64,000 bases of DNA from Heterotrichella gracilis. Taxonomy: Eukaryota; Sar; Xanthophyceae; Tribonematales; Xanthonemataceae. The notes beneath the pieces are model-generated. The model was not told where the DNA came from. It searched no databases and saw only the letters and a list, made by a program, of their open reading frames with translations. Positions 12,476-23,521 of this stretch are shown piece after piece. Positions within the stretch are counted from its first letter, which is position 1. Every line of letters begins with the position of its first letter. The DNA is taken from assembly GCA_032358255.1 (NCBI GenBank), contig JAULBX010019854.1:1-64000 (forward strand), written 5' to 3'. The position numbers and the translations under genes are program-made.

Positions 12476-15400
12476 CTATGCCAGCGTCTTCTGGATCTTG
12501 TGGGCCATCCTCACAAAGGGGTTCCTTGTCTTCTTCTTCTTCTTGCCACCCGCAACAGCACCTGGGGCTGACTGGCTGCTGGAGGTGGGAGTCCCAGTGG
12601 CTGAGCTCACTCCCGTGGGGGTTGCTGCAGCTCCGCGGCCCTGGGTGCGCGCCCGCTCCGCCTCCTCTGGAGACATGCCCAGGGGGGTGATAACAGGGGC
12701 CTCGGAGGGCACACGCACCAGCTCTGCGAGGTGAAACCACACACACTGACGTTAATACCGGTTGCAGTTGCAGTGGAAAGCATGGGAGCGGGCAGCAGCA
12801 CAATCGCATTGCCTTGCTGCGTACTGAAGGGCACTGCTGCGTACCGCAGGGCATTGTAGAAGGGCCATTGCAGTGCCCTACAGTGCGCACCAAGGCAATG
12901 AGACTGTGCTGCTGGCACTCAAAAATTCATGCAAAATATGACTGGGGAGTCAGAAGGCTCTAGTGTATGTTGGAAAGGTTGACAACAAACAGAAAATTCC
13001 TGGCACAGGACTGCAAGTACAAAACACTTCGCTGATACCAATTGCAGCTCTTGACTCATTTTTTGTGTGTGGGGGCGTTTTGTTTCCATCACCCTCATGT
13101 TGCACGACATAGTACAGTACCTGTACTCTGCCCTCAGGCTGAAGGCACCGCTATTATAGCAGGGTCTTCAGGGCAAAGGACATGTACCGTACTGTGACAT
13201 GCAACATTAGGGTGATGCGCACAGCAAACAGCACGCACATGCCGCATCATGCCTGCCAGCTCCCAAAGTGTCACAATAGCAGATGCATTGCCCATGGGGC
13301 CTACAAAAAGATGACCTAGACTGCGCATTACCTTCTTTTGGCTCAGTCACATCTGCCTTGCTTGGCTTCATTGGCTCCTGCGCTTCTGGCTCAGGGATGG
13401 ATACACCCACAATGCGCTCTTTGCCCTCACCAGCTCCAGTGACCTGTGCAGCAGATGGAAATTGTGTGTTTGACCAACTTGGCATTTAACTACCCTGTCC
13501 AATAGTCACTACATTGTCGATGTAGAACCATTTTCACCTACGGTGACCAGCATAATGCACACCACGCAATCAGCACCAGCTGTAGTAAACTCAAATGAAC
13601 CTGCTCCCCTATGCTGAAGAATCTCAAAGGCTACAGCTTTGTTACTCCAAAGGGGCAAGGGGAAACTCGGCACATTGTTCTCGACCCGATCACCCCCTTG
13701 GCATATGAAATCTTTTATAACTTGTAGCAAAAAAGTGCCGAACCCGTTTTGCATCGCCCTTGCTGCAAAAAGCGCTGTACTCATTTCGAAGATGACCGGA
13801 ATCTGATCCTTGCCACTCAGCCAGCAGTTGAGGCACTGGTCAAGGATCAGATGCCACCGTCACCCGAAAGAAGTACAGCGCATTTAATAGCAAGGGCAAG
13901 GAAAAAGGAGCCAGAGCTGCAGCGAGGCGAGTGCAAGTGCTCGCTTCTACACTACCATGATGTCAACCATTAAGCATCAGCATTGCACCCACCTCTTCAG
14001 GCTCGGTCTTTGGCGCTGCGATCCCTTTGCGCTCCACCGCCACGGGTGTCGTCGCTGCCGCCTCTGCAGGCACCGTCTTGTGGGTTGGCTTCTCAGCATC
14101 GTGTGTGGGGACTGGGACAGGTCCTGCCTTGCCAAGCGGTGCTGGTGTCACATCGGAACCAATGCGGGGTTGCTCCACACACGCTGCCATGGGCGCTGCC
14201 TGCAGTGGCTCTTCAGCTTTGGCGCTGATGGGGGCGTTTGGCAGCTCTGCCTTGCGCTCAGCAACTGCATCAGCAGGGTAAAATGAACAGTGGGTATGGG
14301 TGAAGGGTGTAAATGTGTTTCAAGAACGACTTATCTACAACATGGCAAATTGAAAGTGTGCCACACTGGAATGCACACTGTTGATGTAAATTCATACCAT
14401 GCATTGTGGCTGTCATATTCAATGAAATTGGCAAAATATCAAGTTAAACAAGGGCTGGCGCCTGCAGGATTTCTAATAAGACGCTATGTGTTATAATCCA
14501 CTAAAGCTAAATCATCCTGCATTGCATTATTAGGCCCTATGCAACTACAACCCGTCTGATTTGTGTCAGCTCTGCTATTTGATCATTTTGCATGACATTT
14601 CATTGAAAAATATTGCTGTTGGATGTGACCCCAGCAGCCAGTAAGTTGCACGTACCAGGGACATATGGCTCTGCTCCCTTCTTGTTCTCTGCCGCCTCAT
14701 CGAGGTTCTTGTCCACCTCCCTGCTCATGTCCCTCACATGGTCCAGAGTGCCCTGCACCTCAACAGGGCGCACATCTGATGCAGGGCCTGTAGGCTCCAT
14801 CTCCTGCAAAGGGGCACAAACGGGCTATGGCAAAGCAGACACAAATACTGTACTGCAGAGACAGGTTGCTGGAGTACTAGGTCAGCATTGGGGCACACAA
14901 TTGTAGTGGGCTTTCTGTAAGCCCATAACAATATTTACCTTCCCAAAAGTGAAATCCTGACTACTAGCAGTGCTTGCAGGGCAAAAGAAATCACTGCCAG
15001 TGTGCTGTGCTAACAAGGCCTCCGGTGCAAGCGAGCTGGTCATGGATTTGGTGTCTTCATCCAGCGCATTTAGCTGAATGGCAAGCGCACGCACACTCAG
15101 CCACTCAGCACTGCTCAACTGCACCCACACGGCAGGTGCAAATGACATTTAGGGACTGCCAAAGGACTGCGGACTGCTAAAAACTTGAACGTGCATGCTG
15201 AGGTGCCATGTCTTGTGCTGCAAAATTCGCATTGGTGCTGGGAGATAGAACGCCAAGTTCCGCCTTGGAGAAAAGTAATCGACGTTGCGTAATTCAGAAC
15301 AGGGGAGAGATATTTCAAAAATGTGCAACCAGCCTGCCACTCTGTGGATTTACCTTCTGTGGAGCAGCAGCATCAGCCTCCTTTGCTCCCTCGGCCTGGC

Positions 15401-17874
15401 CTCCATATCCTCCAACAGCAGCTGCAGCTCCAACTGCAGCTCCAGTCACTGCAGCTGCAGCCCCAGTCACGGTCTCAGACACTGCATGGGTGGCGTAGCT
15501 GGCAGCATCCGAAACCGCCCCAGTTGCATAGCTGGCAGCATCCGACACTGCCCCAGTCGCGTAGCTGGTGGCATAGCTGACGTTGTCCATCATGCGCTCA
15601 GGGAAGGTAGGCTTGGGCTCAGTGACAGCCGCTGCAAGGGTGCCATCAAAGGAAGGTGGCTGGGGCACTGGGGCAGTGACTGCAGGCAACAAAAAATAGT
15701 AAGACATGTAGCAGTACTTCAAATACCGCAGCAAGCATGCGCATGCAATCAATGGGGGCAGCTGTACCGAACTGTTAGCAGCAGCTGTTGCTGCAGCTTG
15801 TTCACCAGCTGTTTTGTGTCATGTTCTATCACCCAGCACCCTGAACCGCAGCTCACCAAGGATATCAATGCTGAAATCTTGCTGCAACTAGCAACAGCAG
15901 CAGCAGTAGCAGCAGCAGCAGCACCAGCAGCAGCCAGTTTCCAGCATACTACCGTTGGCGAGTTGCGGATCATGGTGAAGAATGAAACATAGAACACAAA
16001 CCAACCGTACATGCCTATGCTCCAGTATTTGACAACGTTTCCTCTCTGTCACCAACCAGCACTATGGGTCATTTTTGTGGAAATCTAGGCTAAGTGTCAT
16101 TACTGCTCGACATCATTTTGAGCAATACTTGTTCATAACAGGCTGCAAAGAATAAAAACACATTTCAAGGATAGCAAAGACGCTTCGTGAAACAGTTCCT
16201 GAGCAAACTCTAGACCCTGCCACGCACCTGGTGGCACCTCAGGGGCTGGCTCAGGTTTGGTCTTGGTCTTGAATGCAAACGACCCAGCTGCGCGTGGAGG
16301 AGTCCTGTCAGGTGACCTCTCAGGAGTCTCGACTGCCCTGGCCGCTGCAACCAAAACCACAATAGAATTGAGGACATTACATGCGAATATCCTGCATATA
16401 TTCAAATTGAATGAATTGCACGTTGGATGTTGTTGCAATCAACAGCGCCGCAAGCCATTCTGTAGCCTGGATTTTAGGGCAAGGGGTAGGGTTTTTGAGT
16501 ACATGCCTGTGTGCGGCGTGTATGCAGGTGGGCATTATCCGATTGAATCGGCGCCATGCAGTGTATCCGCTTGTGGGATCTTGTTAACTCACCAGGGGGG
16601 TAGGGACGCTCAATTGGGCGGTCTGGTGTGAAGGGCGTGGTGTGCAGGATTGGCTTCATTGGCGTCGCCTCAGGTTCTCTGGCCCCCTTGAACGACTGCT
16701 TCAGTGTCTCCTCTGGGTGGTACACAGCCTGGATTGTGGCGGGTGGAGACTCTGGCCCAGGGCCTACAAACATGACACGTGTCAGTTGCAGGCCTGCAAA
16801 ATATTATTTTCTTGACCAGTGCGTGCCTAAATATTTTACTGCAACAGGGCACCAGCATGAAGTCTGGCTTAAAAATATGTTTTCGCACGCAGCCCCTGGG
16901 GTAAGTGCCTCCCATCAAAGCAAACTGTTTGTGTGAGGGCCATGCGTGAGTGGAATTCATGGCAGCAGTGGTGCGCTGTGGTTGACCCCACATGGCAATT
17001 CATTCATGCATTGACCCTTCACTCCAGTTTTTACGTCTAATTAGGAACAAGGGGAATCACTGGAAGGGTGCCCAGTGGCCATCACCCTACATGCTACATG
17101 CATGCATGTGGGGCGCGCACAGTGACTGGTTGGTTCCACTGCGCAGGTAGGAGGTAGCAGGTAGAGCCAGCCATTAATTGCAATACCCCGGGTGCGCCAT
17201 GCGGAAAGTGTACACAACTGAGATGTGAAAAGGTTGGACCCCGCATGGCATGCTCAAACTGCCGGTGCACTTCTGCAGGTGCAACTCGCTCAAAGGGAGT
17301 GACAGGGGCTGCCATGCCATCTGCCACATGCACCTATGCAGGCTGCAAGCAGGGCGCATGCATTTAAATTGATGCATTACCAATACCATCTGCTGAGCAA
17401 CCCACCATTGTAAGCTCGGATTCCTCCAGTTGATGCAGGCAGCTCAGTGAGACGCTCCTTTTGCCCACGCTCCTTCAATTTCTTCTGCTGCACCCCCTCC
17501 GCGCCTGTCAAGAGTTTGGTGACTCCATAGGGCCCAGTCAGCACATGCAGAATCTCCTTGGTGGCCCATAGGGACCCCTGAATGCTGGCAATGCCCCACC
17601 CCAGCACCACAAGGAATGCACCCAGGCTGTACTCAAAGATTGTGAAAGGGAGCAGGACTGTGTCAAAGATCAGCGCCGTAATTGACCGCATCTTGAAAGC
17701 GATTTTGCAGCTGCTGAAACTGCAGTAGACGGCGTCCAAAAGACAAGAAAGAGACGAGGTCAAGTTATCACAGTCCCACGGCACCGCTGCAAGAGGCCTC
17801 TGGCGCTCGTGTAAACCAACTATCTGCCAAGAGGGGTTGGCGGCCCTGGCAAAGGGTTTCGACTTGATAGCCAC
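12476..17874 (-). CDS. Membrane-anchored, disordered protein with LEA-like 11-residue repeats
   Basis: Ten minus-strand exons join in phase: 17874-17406, 17320-17240, 16763-16593, 16344-16228, 15679-15354, 15118-14939, 14803-14656, 14264-13993, 13443-13332, 12723-12476, giving about 707 residues. A downstream ATG at 17691 (MRSITALIFDTVLLPF) would give about 646. The N-terminal exon has one hydrophobic segment or a hairpin (LLPFTIFEYSLGAFLVVLGW) followed by a Lys-rich stretch. The rest is low in order-promoting residues and rich in Pro, Ala, Glu and Thr. Exon 5 carries SYATGAVSDAA twice in tandem plus a third variant (SYATHAVSETV), the 11-residue spacing of group 3 LEA proteins. The C-terminus is basic (KKKKKTRNPFVRMAHK). 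Most internal introns are phase 1. I do not recognise an orthologue; a stress-related membrane or lipid-surface protein is only a guess. Exon 2's donor (GTCCAA) is weak. Confidence 0.7.
12791..12916. repeat. Long intronic hairpin 1
   Basis: Arms 12791-12837 and 12868-12916 are imperfect inverted copies (GGCAGCAGCACAATCGCATT pairs with the complement of the segment ending at 12916). The left arm also contains a 20-base tandem pair beginning CTGCGTACTG and CTGCGTACCG. It lies in the intron 13331-12724. Confidence 0.75.
13087..13218. repeat. Long intronic hairpin 2
   Basis: Arms of about 60 bases face each other: the left begins CATCACCCTCATGTTGCACG near 13088 and the right, read on the minus strand from about 13218, begins CATCACCCTAATGTTGCATG. 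The loop is a few bases near 13150-13157. It lies in the same intron as hairpin 1. Confidence 0.8.
13757..13902. repeat. Long intronic hairpin 3
   Basis: Left arm 13757-13829 and right arm 13831-13902 are imperfect inverted copies: GCCCTTGCT..GCGCTGTACT..ATCTGATCCTTG is read on one strand and, from the other end, on the opposite strand. The tip is almost loop-less near 13830. It lies in the intron 13992-13444. Confidence 0.78.
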
Positions 17875-19164
17875 TCTAGTGGACTGAGATAACTTGCCCT
17901 TACCACCACCGGAAACCCTGAGCTATGTCCAAGTGACGCCGTCAAGGTGAACGCAACTGCGGTGTAAGGGTACAGCTTAGGCCCTTGCCGCAGAAAACTT
18001 GGCGTCGGCCTTGGAGCCGTTTTGCGCGGTGACACTGACTACGTGTCGGAAACTTGCAACAGGTGTTCGTCTGGCTGTAAACTTTGCGCCTAAACGGGGC
18101 GTGCTCATACACTGCGCACGTTCGTGAAGAGATGGATACAAACGCAAAACAGATTGCGGAGTTGCGAACCCACTAATAAGCCTAAGCCCTCTCGGAGATG
18201 CCCTTCCTCCTCCTTGATCGATCGCACGCTCCGAAAGGCAACCACCGAATAGCGGACACTTGCCATTCAGGTCCCTGGGAAAACTTTTCACGTGGACCCA
18301 GATGGCCTTGACTTTGTAGGGCACTGGTGCACACATGGCGCACATGCGCACGCACAAATCAGCTACCGTGGCAGCCCCCCTCCCTGTGGCAGCTGCATGG
18401 AAACCACGAGGAAGGAGCACTGGAGCAGCGCTGCACTGTACGGGACAACCCCGGGACGCGATTGGTCCACAATTAACGCAAGGCAACCGTTGCAACCGAC
18501 CCTGGCCAAGGGCTTTATCAGTGTTGATGGGCACCCTATCTTGGGCATTGCCAAGTTGCTGTTACAGCAAGTGATCACCACCGTGGGGTTACTAGTGGCT
18601 TTAAACCAGACTGAGTGGCAGGTTGACGGTTGCAGCAAGGATATGCCAGAGGCTGTAGCCTAGGGTAAAGCTTATGCCACAGTGTGTTCAACATCACAAC
18701 GGCATGACGTGTAGCATCATGCACTGCCGCAGAAGCATGCACTGCCATGCAGGACCGTAGGTTGCATGTTACAGAGATGTCTATTGTCGCATATGCCACA
18801 TGTTCCCGCTGCCTCATTGACCTTGAGATGGAATGTCATGATGGTATGTGGCCCATGTTGCATTATTATTTGGTCACACTCGGGTCAGCGTGTCCCTCCA
18901 CCTGGCCAATTTCTCAACCCACGCCCCCAACCTATGCACCCAAATCCCCGTGACTGCTGCCATGGCGCTCCAGGGCTGCTGCCACTCCTCCTCACCCACC
19001 ACACCACGCTGCCCACCGCCATACACCACCTTCCTTCTCTCAAACTTTGTGAGAGACGGAGAAAAGGTTCCACACAGCGATGTGCATGGCTGGCGCGTGG
19101 ACTTAATGATGTCAGCCCTCGTCGGCATCACATGCCGCCAGCATCCCCTCCCACCACCACCACC
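17875..19164. other. Intergenic between two minus-strand genes
   Basis: This holds the promoter side of the LEA-like gene and the 3' flank of the helicase gene. Long open frames occur on both strands (for example minus 18534-17977), but composition and lack of splice context suggest chance. A Pro/Thr-coding plus-strand run near 19140-19200 is the antisense of the helicase tail. Confidence 0.4.
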
Positions 19165-22100
19165 CTACACACCCACCGCACCGCCCTGCCCACCAGTGCC
19201 AGCACTGCCATACTTCTTTTTCCTCCTCACGTGCTTGGTGGACACCGCTTCTTGCTCAGCGATCCGCATGGATGCCGCGCGCCGCGCCGCATAGATCTTG
19301 GTGATGTTTTTTAGTGCCTCCCGCTCGTCCGCCTCGAATGCCGCCAGTTTGCCACCTGTCACCTCCTCGATGCTATGCAGCAGCTCGATGTCGTACTGCG
19401 TCACAAAGCTGAGCGCCCAGCCCTGGAGGGGTGCGGTTTTAGGGTTAGTGGGGAGGGATACATGGTGTGCCAAAGCTAGCTGATCCAGCTGTATTGTTGG
19501 AAAATATTTCAATATAGTCTTGTAGCAGAAATAGTAGGGTGGGTTGTAATTTCAGGTTTAGTGGGGAAGGGTACATGGTGTGCCACAGCAGGGCTAGGCG
19601 ATGCTGTACCAGGCTGGCTGCTGATGTGGCTGTAGTGCTGGAATGCATTGACTTCCTTTCTAATGACTACTATGCATGCTGCAAGATATTTTGATGAAAA
19701 TTTTCTGCTATTTGAACAAATATGTAACAACGTTCTAGATAATCAAAGGCTAAGACCCTTCACACGGCATGAAGACAAACCAGCATTGGCACTCCGTACC
19801 TGACAACAGTTTTACATCTCCAACAAGAGAATTATATATGGTAAATCAACAGCCCCATTTGTCCTAAAATTCGATTGGCCCATATGCTCAGCTATTCGGC
19901 AGCTCACCTTCCTGCCAGCACGCGCGGTTCTCCCCACTCGGTGCACGTAGTCTCTGGGCGCGATCGGCAGATCAAAATTGAGCACCAAATCCACTGTGGG
20001 TATGTCCAGCCCTCTGGCCGCCACATCAGTGGCCAGCAGGATTGGCACCAACCCTGATTTGAACTTGTGCAGTGCCGCCGTGCGCATGGATTGTGGCTGG
20101 TGGCTGTGCAGCGCTGTGCAGGAGATCTCCAGCTCATCCAACAGCACGCTCATCAGATGGCAGCCCTGGGGCAAACAATAATAATGTTAGGCTGATGCCA
20201 GTGCTCCTTGCTATGTACCAAAAAGTCTAAATACTTTTCAGAATTATTCAGACATAACATGGGGCTGAATGTCAGCAATTGCTGTCTGTGTGCACGCAAC
20301 ACTGCAATTATCAAGACATAATTGCGTGTAAATGAAACACTCAAGAAAGCAAATTACATGAACATAAGGATGAGCAGAATCGGTGCGGATGGCTGTCCAA
20401 GTAATGACGCGCCTTGACATCAGCAGCAGCGCATGTGGGCCACTGTCTTCGCCCTCACCTTGCACGTCGACATGAAGATGATGGCTGATCGCACTTTGAG
20501 CTCCTCCAGAGTCTGCAGCAGGTGGTACAAATACACCTCCTTCACCTTGGCGGGGATGAACAGGTACTGCTGCTTCACACCAGCTGCGGTCTCCAGGCCA
20601 GCGTAGGCCTGGAAGTGGTACGCATCCTTGAGGGAAGCCTGCGCAGCAGTGCATTGCATATAAAGGTACACAACCCACGTACAAAATATGCATTGCCATT
20701 GTAACATCTCCTAAGTACAGTACGCTGGGCCAGGCAAGGCCACGGCAGGTCAGGTACATGGGCTTTGCACCATTGTTGTGGTTTTACTGCTTGAAGAAGT
20801 GATCTTCTTGTTCAGTACTGACTGTGCCGCATGGCCCACCCACCTGCCGCAGCGCCTGGATCGGCGTGGTCATTGTCGCGCTGAACAGCAGCGTCTGCCG
20901 CTGGGCTGGCAGCGCCTGCAGTATGGTGCGCAGCTCGTCCTCAAAGCTTGGCTCCAGCAGCCTGTCTGCCTCGTCCAGCACCAGAAAGCGGGTGTGCTTG
21001 AAGGCAGGCACCAGGTCAGACTCGTTGTCAAGAATGTCCTGCAGGGGTGGGCGGGGCTCGGTTATGAAATAAATTTTCCTTATTTTATTAATTAACGCCC
21101 TGTAAATTTATGAGACGATACAGATTTTCAGGTCTAATTGCATTACTGACTTGAGATGATGTTCAGGTGCAGAATGGGTGATACCACTACGGATTATTTT
21201 TAAATGTTGCCATGGAGTGTTTGATTGTAATGCTGATGCCCTGGGTCGCCACCCACCTTGAGCCTACCGGGCGTTGCCACCACCACATGAGGCCGCTTCA
21301 TGAGCGCCTTGGCCTGGGTCTGAAGGTCCATGCCGCCGATAATCACGCAATCCTGCACATGGGCCACATGTAACAGCAAGATCCACCCTCATGTGCCCCA
21401 CATGGTGCACCCACATGGGCAGTGCATCTGTGCACATGCTGCATGCTGGGGACATTGTAATTGATTGCATGCAAGTTTGATGCGTTCCTGGTTGTCAAAC
21501 CAAGTGCACAGCCGCCGTTGACAGGTATACGTTTTTGCATTGTAACATTTCCAAAGCAGAATTTGGCTAACATGCTGATAGCAGCTGCATGTGGCATACA
21601 TCCCCCACTCAGGACATCATGCTGCATCACACGGTGACATGGCTGTGCATGTGCGTTGTGCGACATGAGCTGACGGTGTGTGTATTGTCCTTTGGCTGAT
21701 TGATGCGTACCTTGAGCGCCATGCCTGCGCCAAGTGCTTTGAATTGGTCAGCCAGTTGGAATGCAAGCTCCCTGCGCACCAGTGGCACATGCACCTCAGC
21801 AATGGCAAGCCAAGAAATTTGGCTGACATGCATCGCCGGACCACAAAAGTAACAACAAATCAGCACCTGCGCCATGGAAGCGCAACAGTGGTTGCCGCGG
21901 CATGTGCGCATGGGTGTTTATGCTTGCTGAACACCTTCCTGGGTCCGCTGAATGCCATCAATGTGCAGGGGTTGAGACTGGAAGTTGTGACGATTTGCAC
22001 AGCACACATCCTGCTCAGCTTTCAAAGCCAGGCCATTTATGCTACAGCCTTGGCCCAACTGCCTGAGCCCCCGCCACTGGTTGCCCATACCCCAAGCGTG

Positions 22101-22855
22101 CCACCCACCCACCTGGTTGGGGTAAGCACCAGTGCGTACACTCCGAAAGGATCCTTTGCCAACTTCTGCAGGATGGGCAACGCAAAGGCGGCTGTCTTGC
22201 CACTACCGGTGTGCGCAGTTCCGATTACATCCCTGCCCGCCAGAATGGCAGGGATGCACCCTCGCTGGACCTCTGTAGGCTGGACCATACCCAGGGAGTG
22301 GCACACCTGCACATTTATGCGCTGGTCATGGCCTGGGTACGACCGTGTGGCGTGCGATTGCAGGGCAGGTTGTCTAGCGGGGTCATGACAGGGGGCTCAG
22401 CTATTTGCATGCATATGGTCACCAACTGCAATTGTTGAAAAGCAGGCTGCCGCACCCCTGGAAGCAAAAGATAGACACCTTCACATGTTCAGCAGTACCT
22501 GTACAGGCCAAAAGCTGCATACAACCAGTGCACCCGCTCTCACCTTGTCGAGCCACTCTGACAGGCCTAGCTCTCGGAAGGACCGCGCCTCAGGAGCCTT
22601 CTCCACGAGCTCACTGATAACCGTGTGTTCCTCTTGGGCTTCAGGCTCCGCTTGCCCGTTTTGGTGGCTGACTTGCTCCTGGTTGGGTTCGGAATGGTCT
22701 GCTGCTGCCCCACTCGTTTGCCGGACGACGACATGCTCTGTAGCGGTCTCTGGGACGGAAGACTTCCGCTTCTTGTTCTTCTTGCGCGAAGAAGACGTAA
22801 ATAGTGAGAACCCTTCGTCAACGACGCCCTCGTCTAGTGTGCCACCGCCGTCCAT
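19165..22855 (-). CDS. DBP8: DEAD-box RNA helicase, DBP8/DDX49 type
   Basis: An ATP-dependent RNA helicase, probably nucleolar; DBP8/DDX49 acts in maturation of small-subunit ribosomal RNA. Eight exons: 22855-22544, 22306-22113, 21771-21711, 21352-21257, 21038-20844, 20638-20459, 20165-19908, 19422-19165, giving 517 residues. An acidic/basic N-terminal extension ([12 protein letters not shown]) precedes the core. Visible motifs in order: Q motif ([16 protein letters not shown]), Walker A ([10 protein letters not shown]), TPTRELAFQ, GG and TPGRL, DEAD in [15 protein letters not shown], the strand [20 protein letters not shown], and [10 protein letters not shown]. The short C-terminal domain ([17 protein letters not shown], then a KKY-containing tail) fits DBP8/DDX49 rather than longer subfamilies. 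An upstream in-frame ATG at 22933 is possible; 22855 is preferred because it opens directly into the acidic leader. All catalytic motifs are intact. Confidence 0.93.
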
Positions 22856-23521
22856 CTTGTGAAAGTATAGCGAGGGAAGGCGGCGATGCAATGTGCTGGG
22901 CGAATTGCTACTGCTTGCAGCCACTACAAACAAAGCTGCCGAGCTTTTCGACTAACACTGTTACGCAGTCTGGGTTGCTAGTAGCTCTGTTAAGCTCGCA
23001 GTCGTGGGTCTTTTAACTGCACTTGACAATAGAGTGGCTGGCATGGGAGTAGCAACTTTTTTAGCGGCAGTTTGTGAGCAGGTAATATTGTTGAGGGATA
23101 TACAGAGGCAGATACACTTGTTTCCATGCACGTTGTTCACTGACTGTTCCTAGTACGCACACTGGCTGTTAACTCTAGTGGGTTGTTTTTGTATTGCCAA
23201 CTTTTGCATGCATGCATATACGCAACTGGTGAAGGACTTGACTCCAAGTGGGCCGAACCTGACTCCACTAGTTCCAAAATCTTACCATTTTGTGTATCAA
23301 GCACAAGCATTTATTTGGTGTGACAGTGGAGTCCGCATATGTATTGGCGATTGCAGGGCTGGTGAAGTGGGAACACTAAACACTAAGTCACTTTGCAAGG
23401 AGTTATGTGTATGTGGGGATTCCGCTCAAGCTAGGCTTACCCCAGTTGTATTTTGTATCCGGTGAGCCTTGCGCACCCTGAAGCGAACTTCGCATGACAG
23501 AGCATTAGGCAAGTAGCACCA
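22856..23521. promoter_or_regulatory. Divergent intergenic region between helicase and WW-domain genes
   Basis: The two genes start about 667 bases apart and face away from each other, so this stretch must hold both promoters. It contains CATGCATG near 23208. I see no clear TATA element. Confidence 0.4.

Noticed and set aside
13509-13784. Minus-strand frame of about 91 codons next to hairpin 3
   Set aside because: It lies wholly within an intron and overlaps a hairpin arm; there is no homology I recognise and no splice link.
18885-19131. Gly/Trp-rich minus-strand frames downstream of the helicase gene
   Set aside because: They lie past the helicase stop codon, in a C-rich stretch, with no splice signals or family features.
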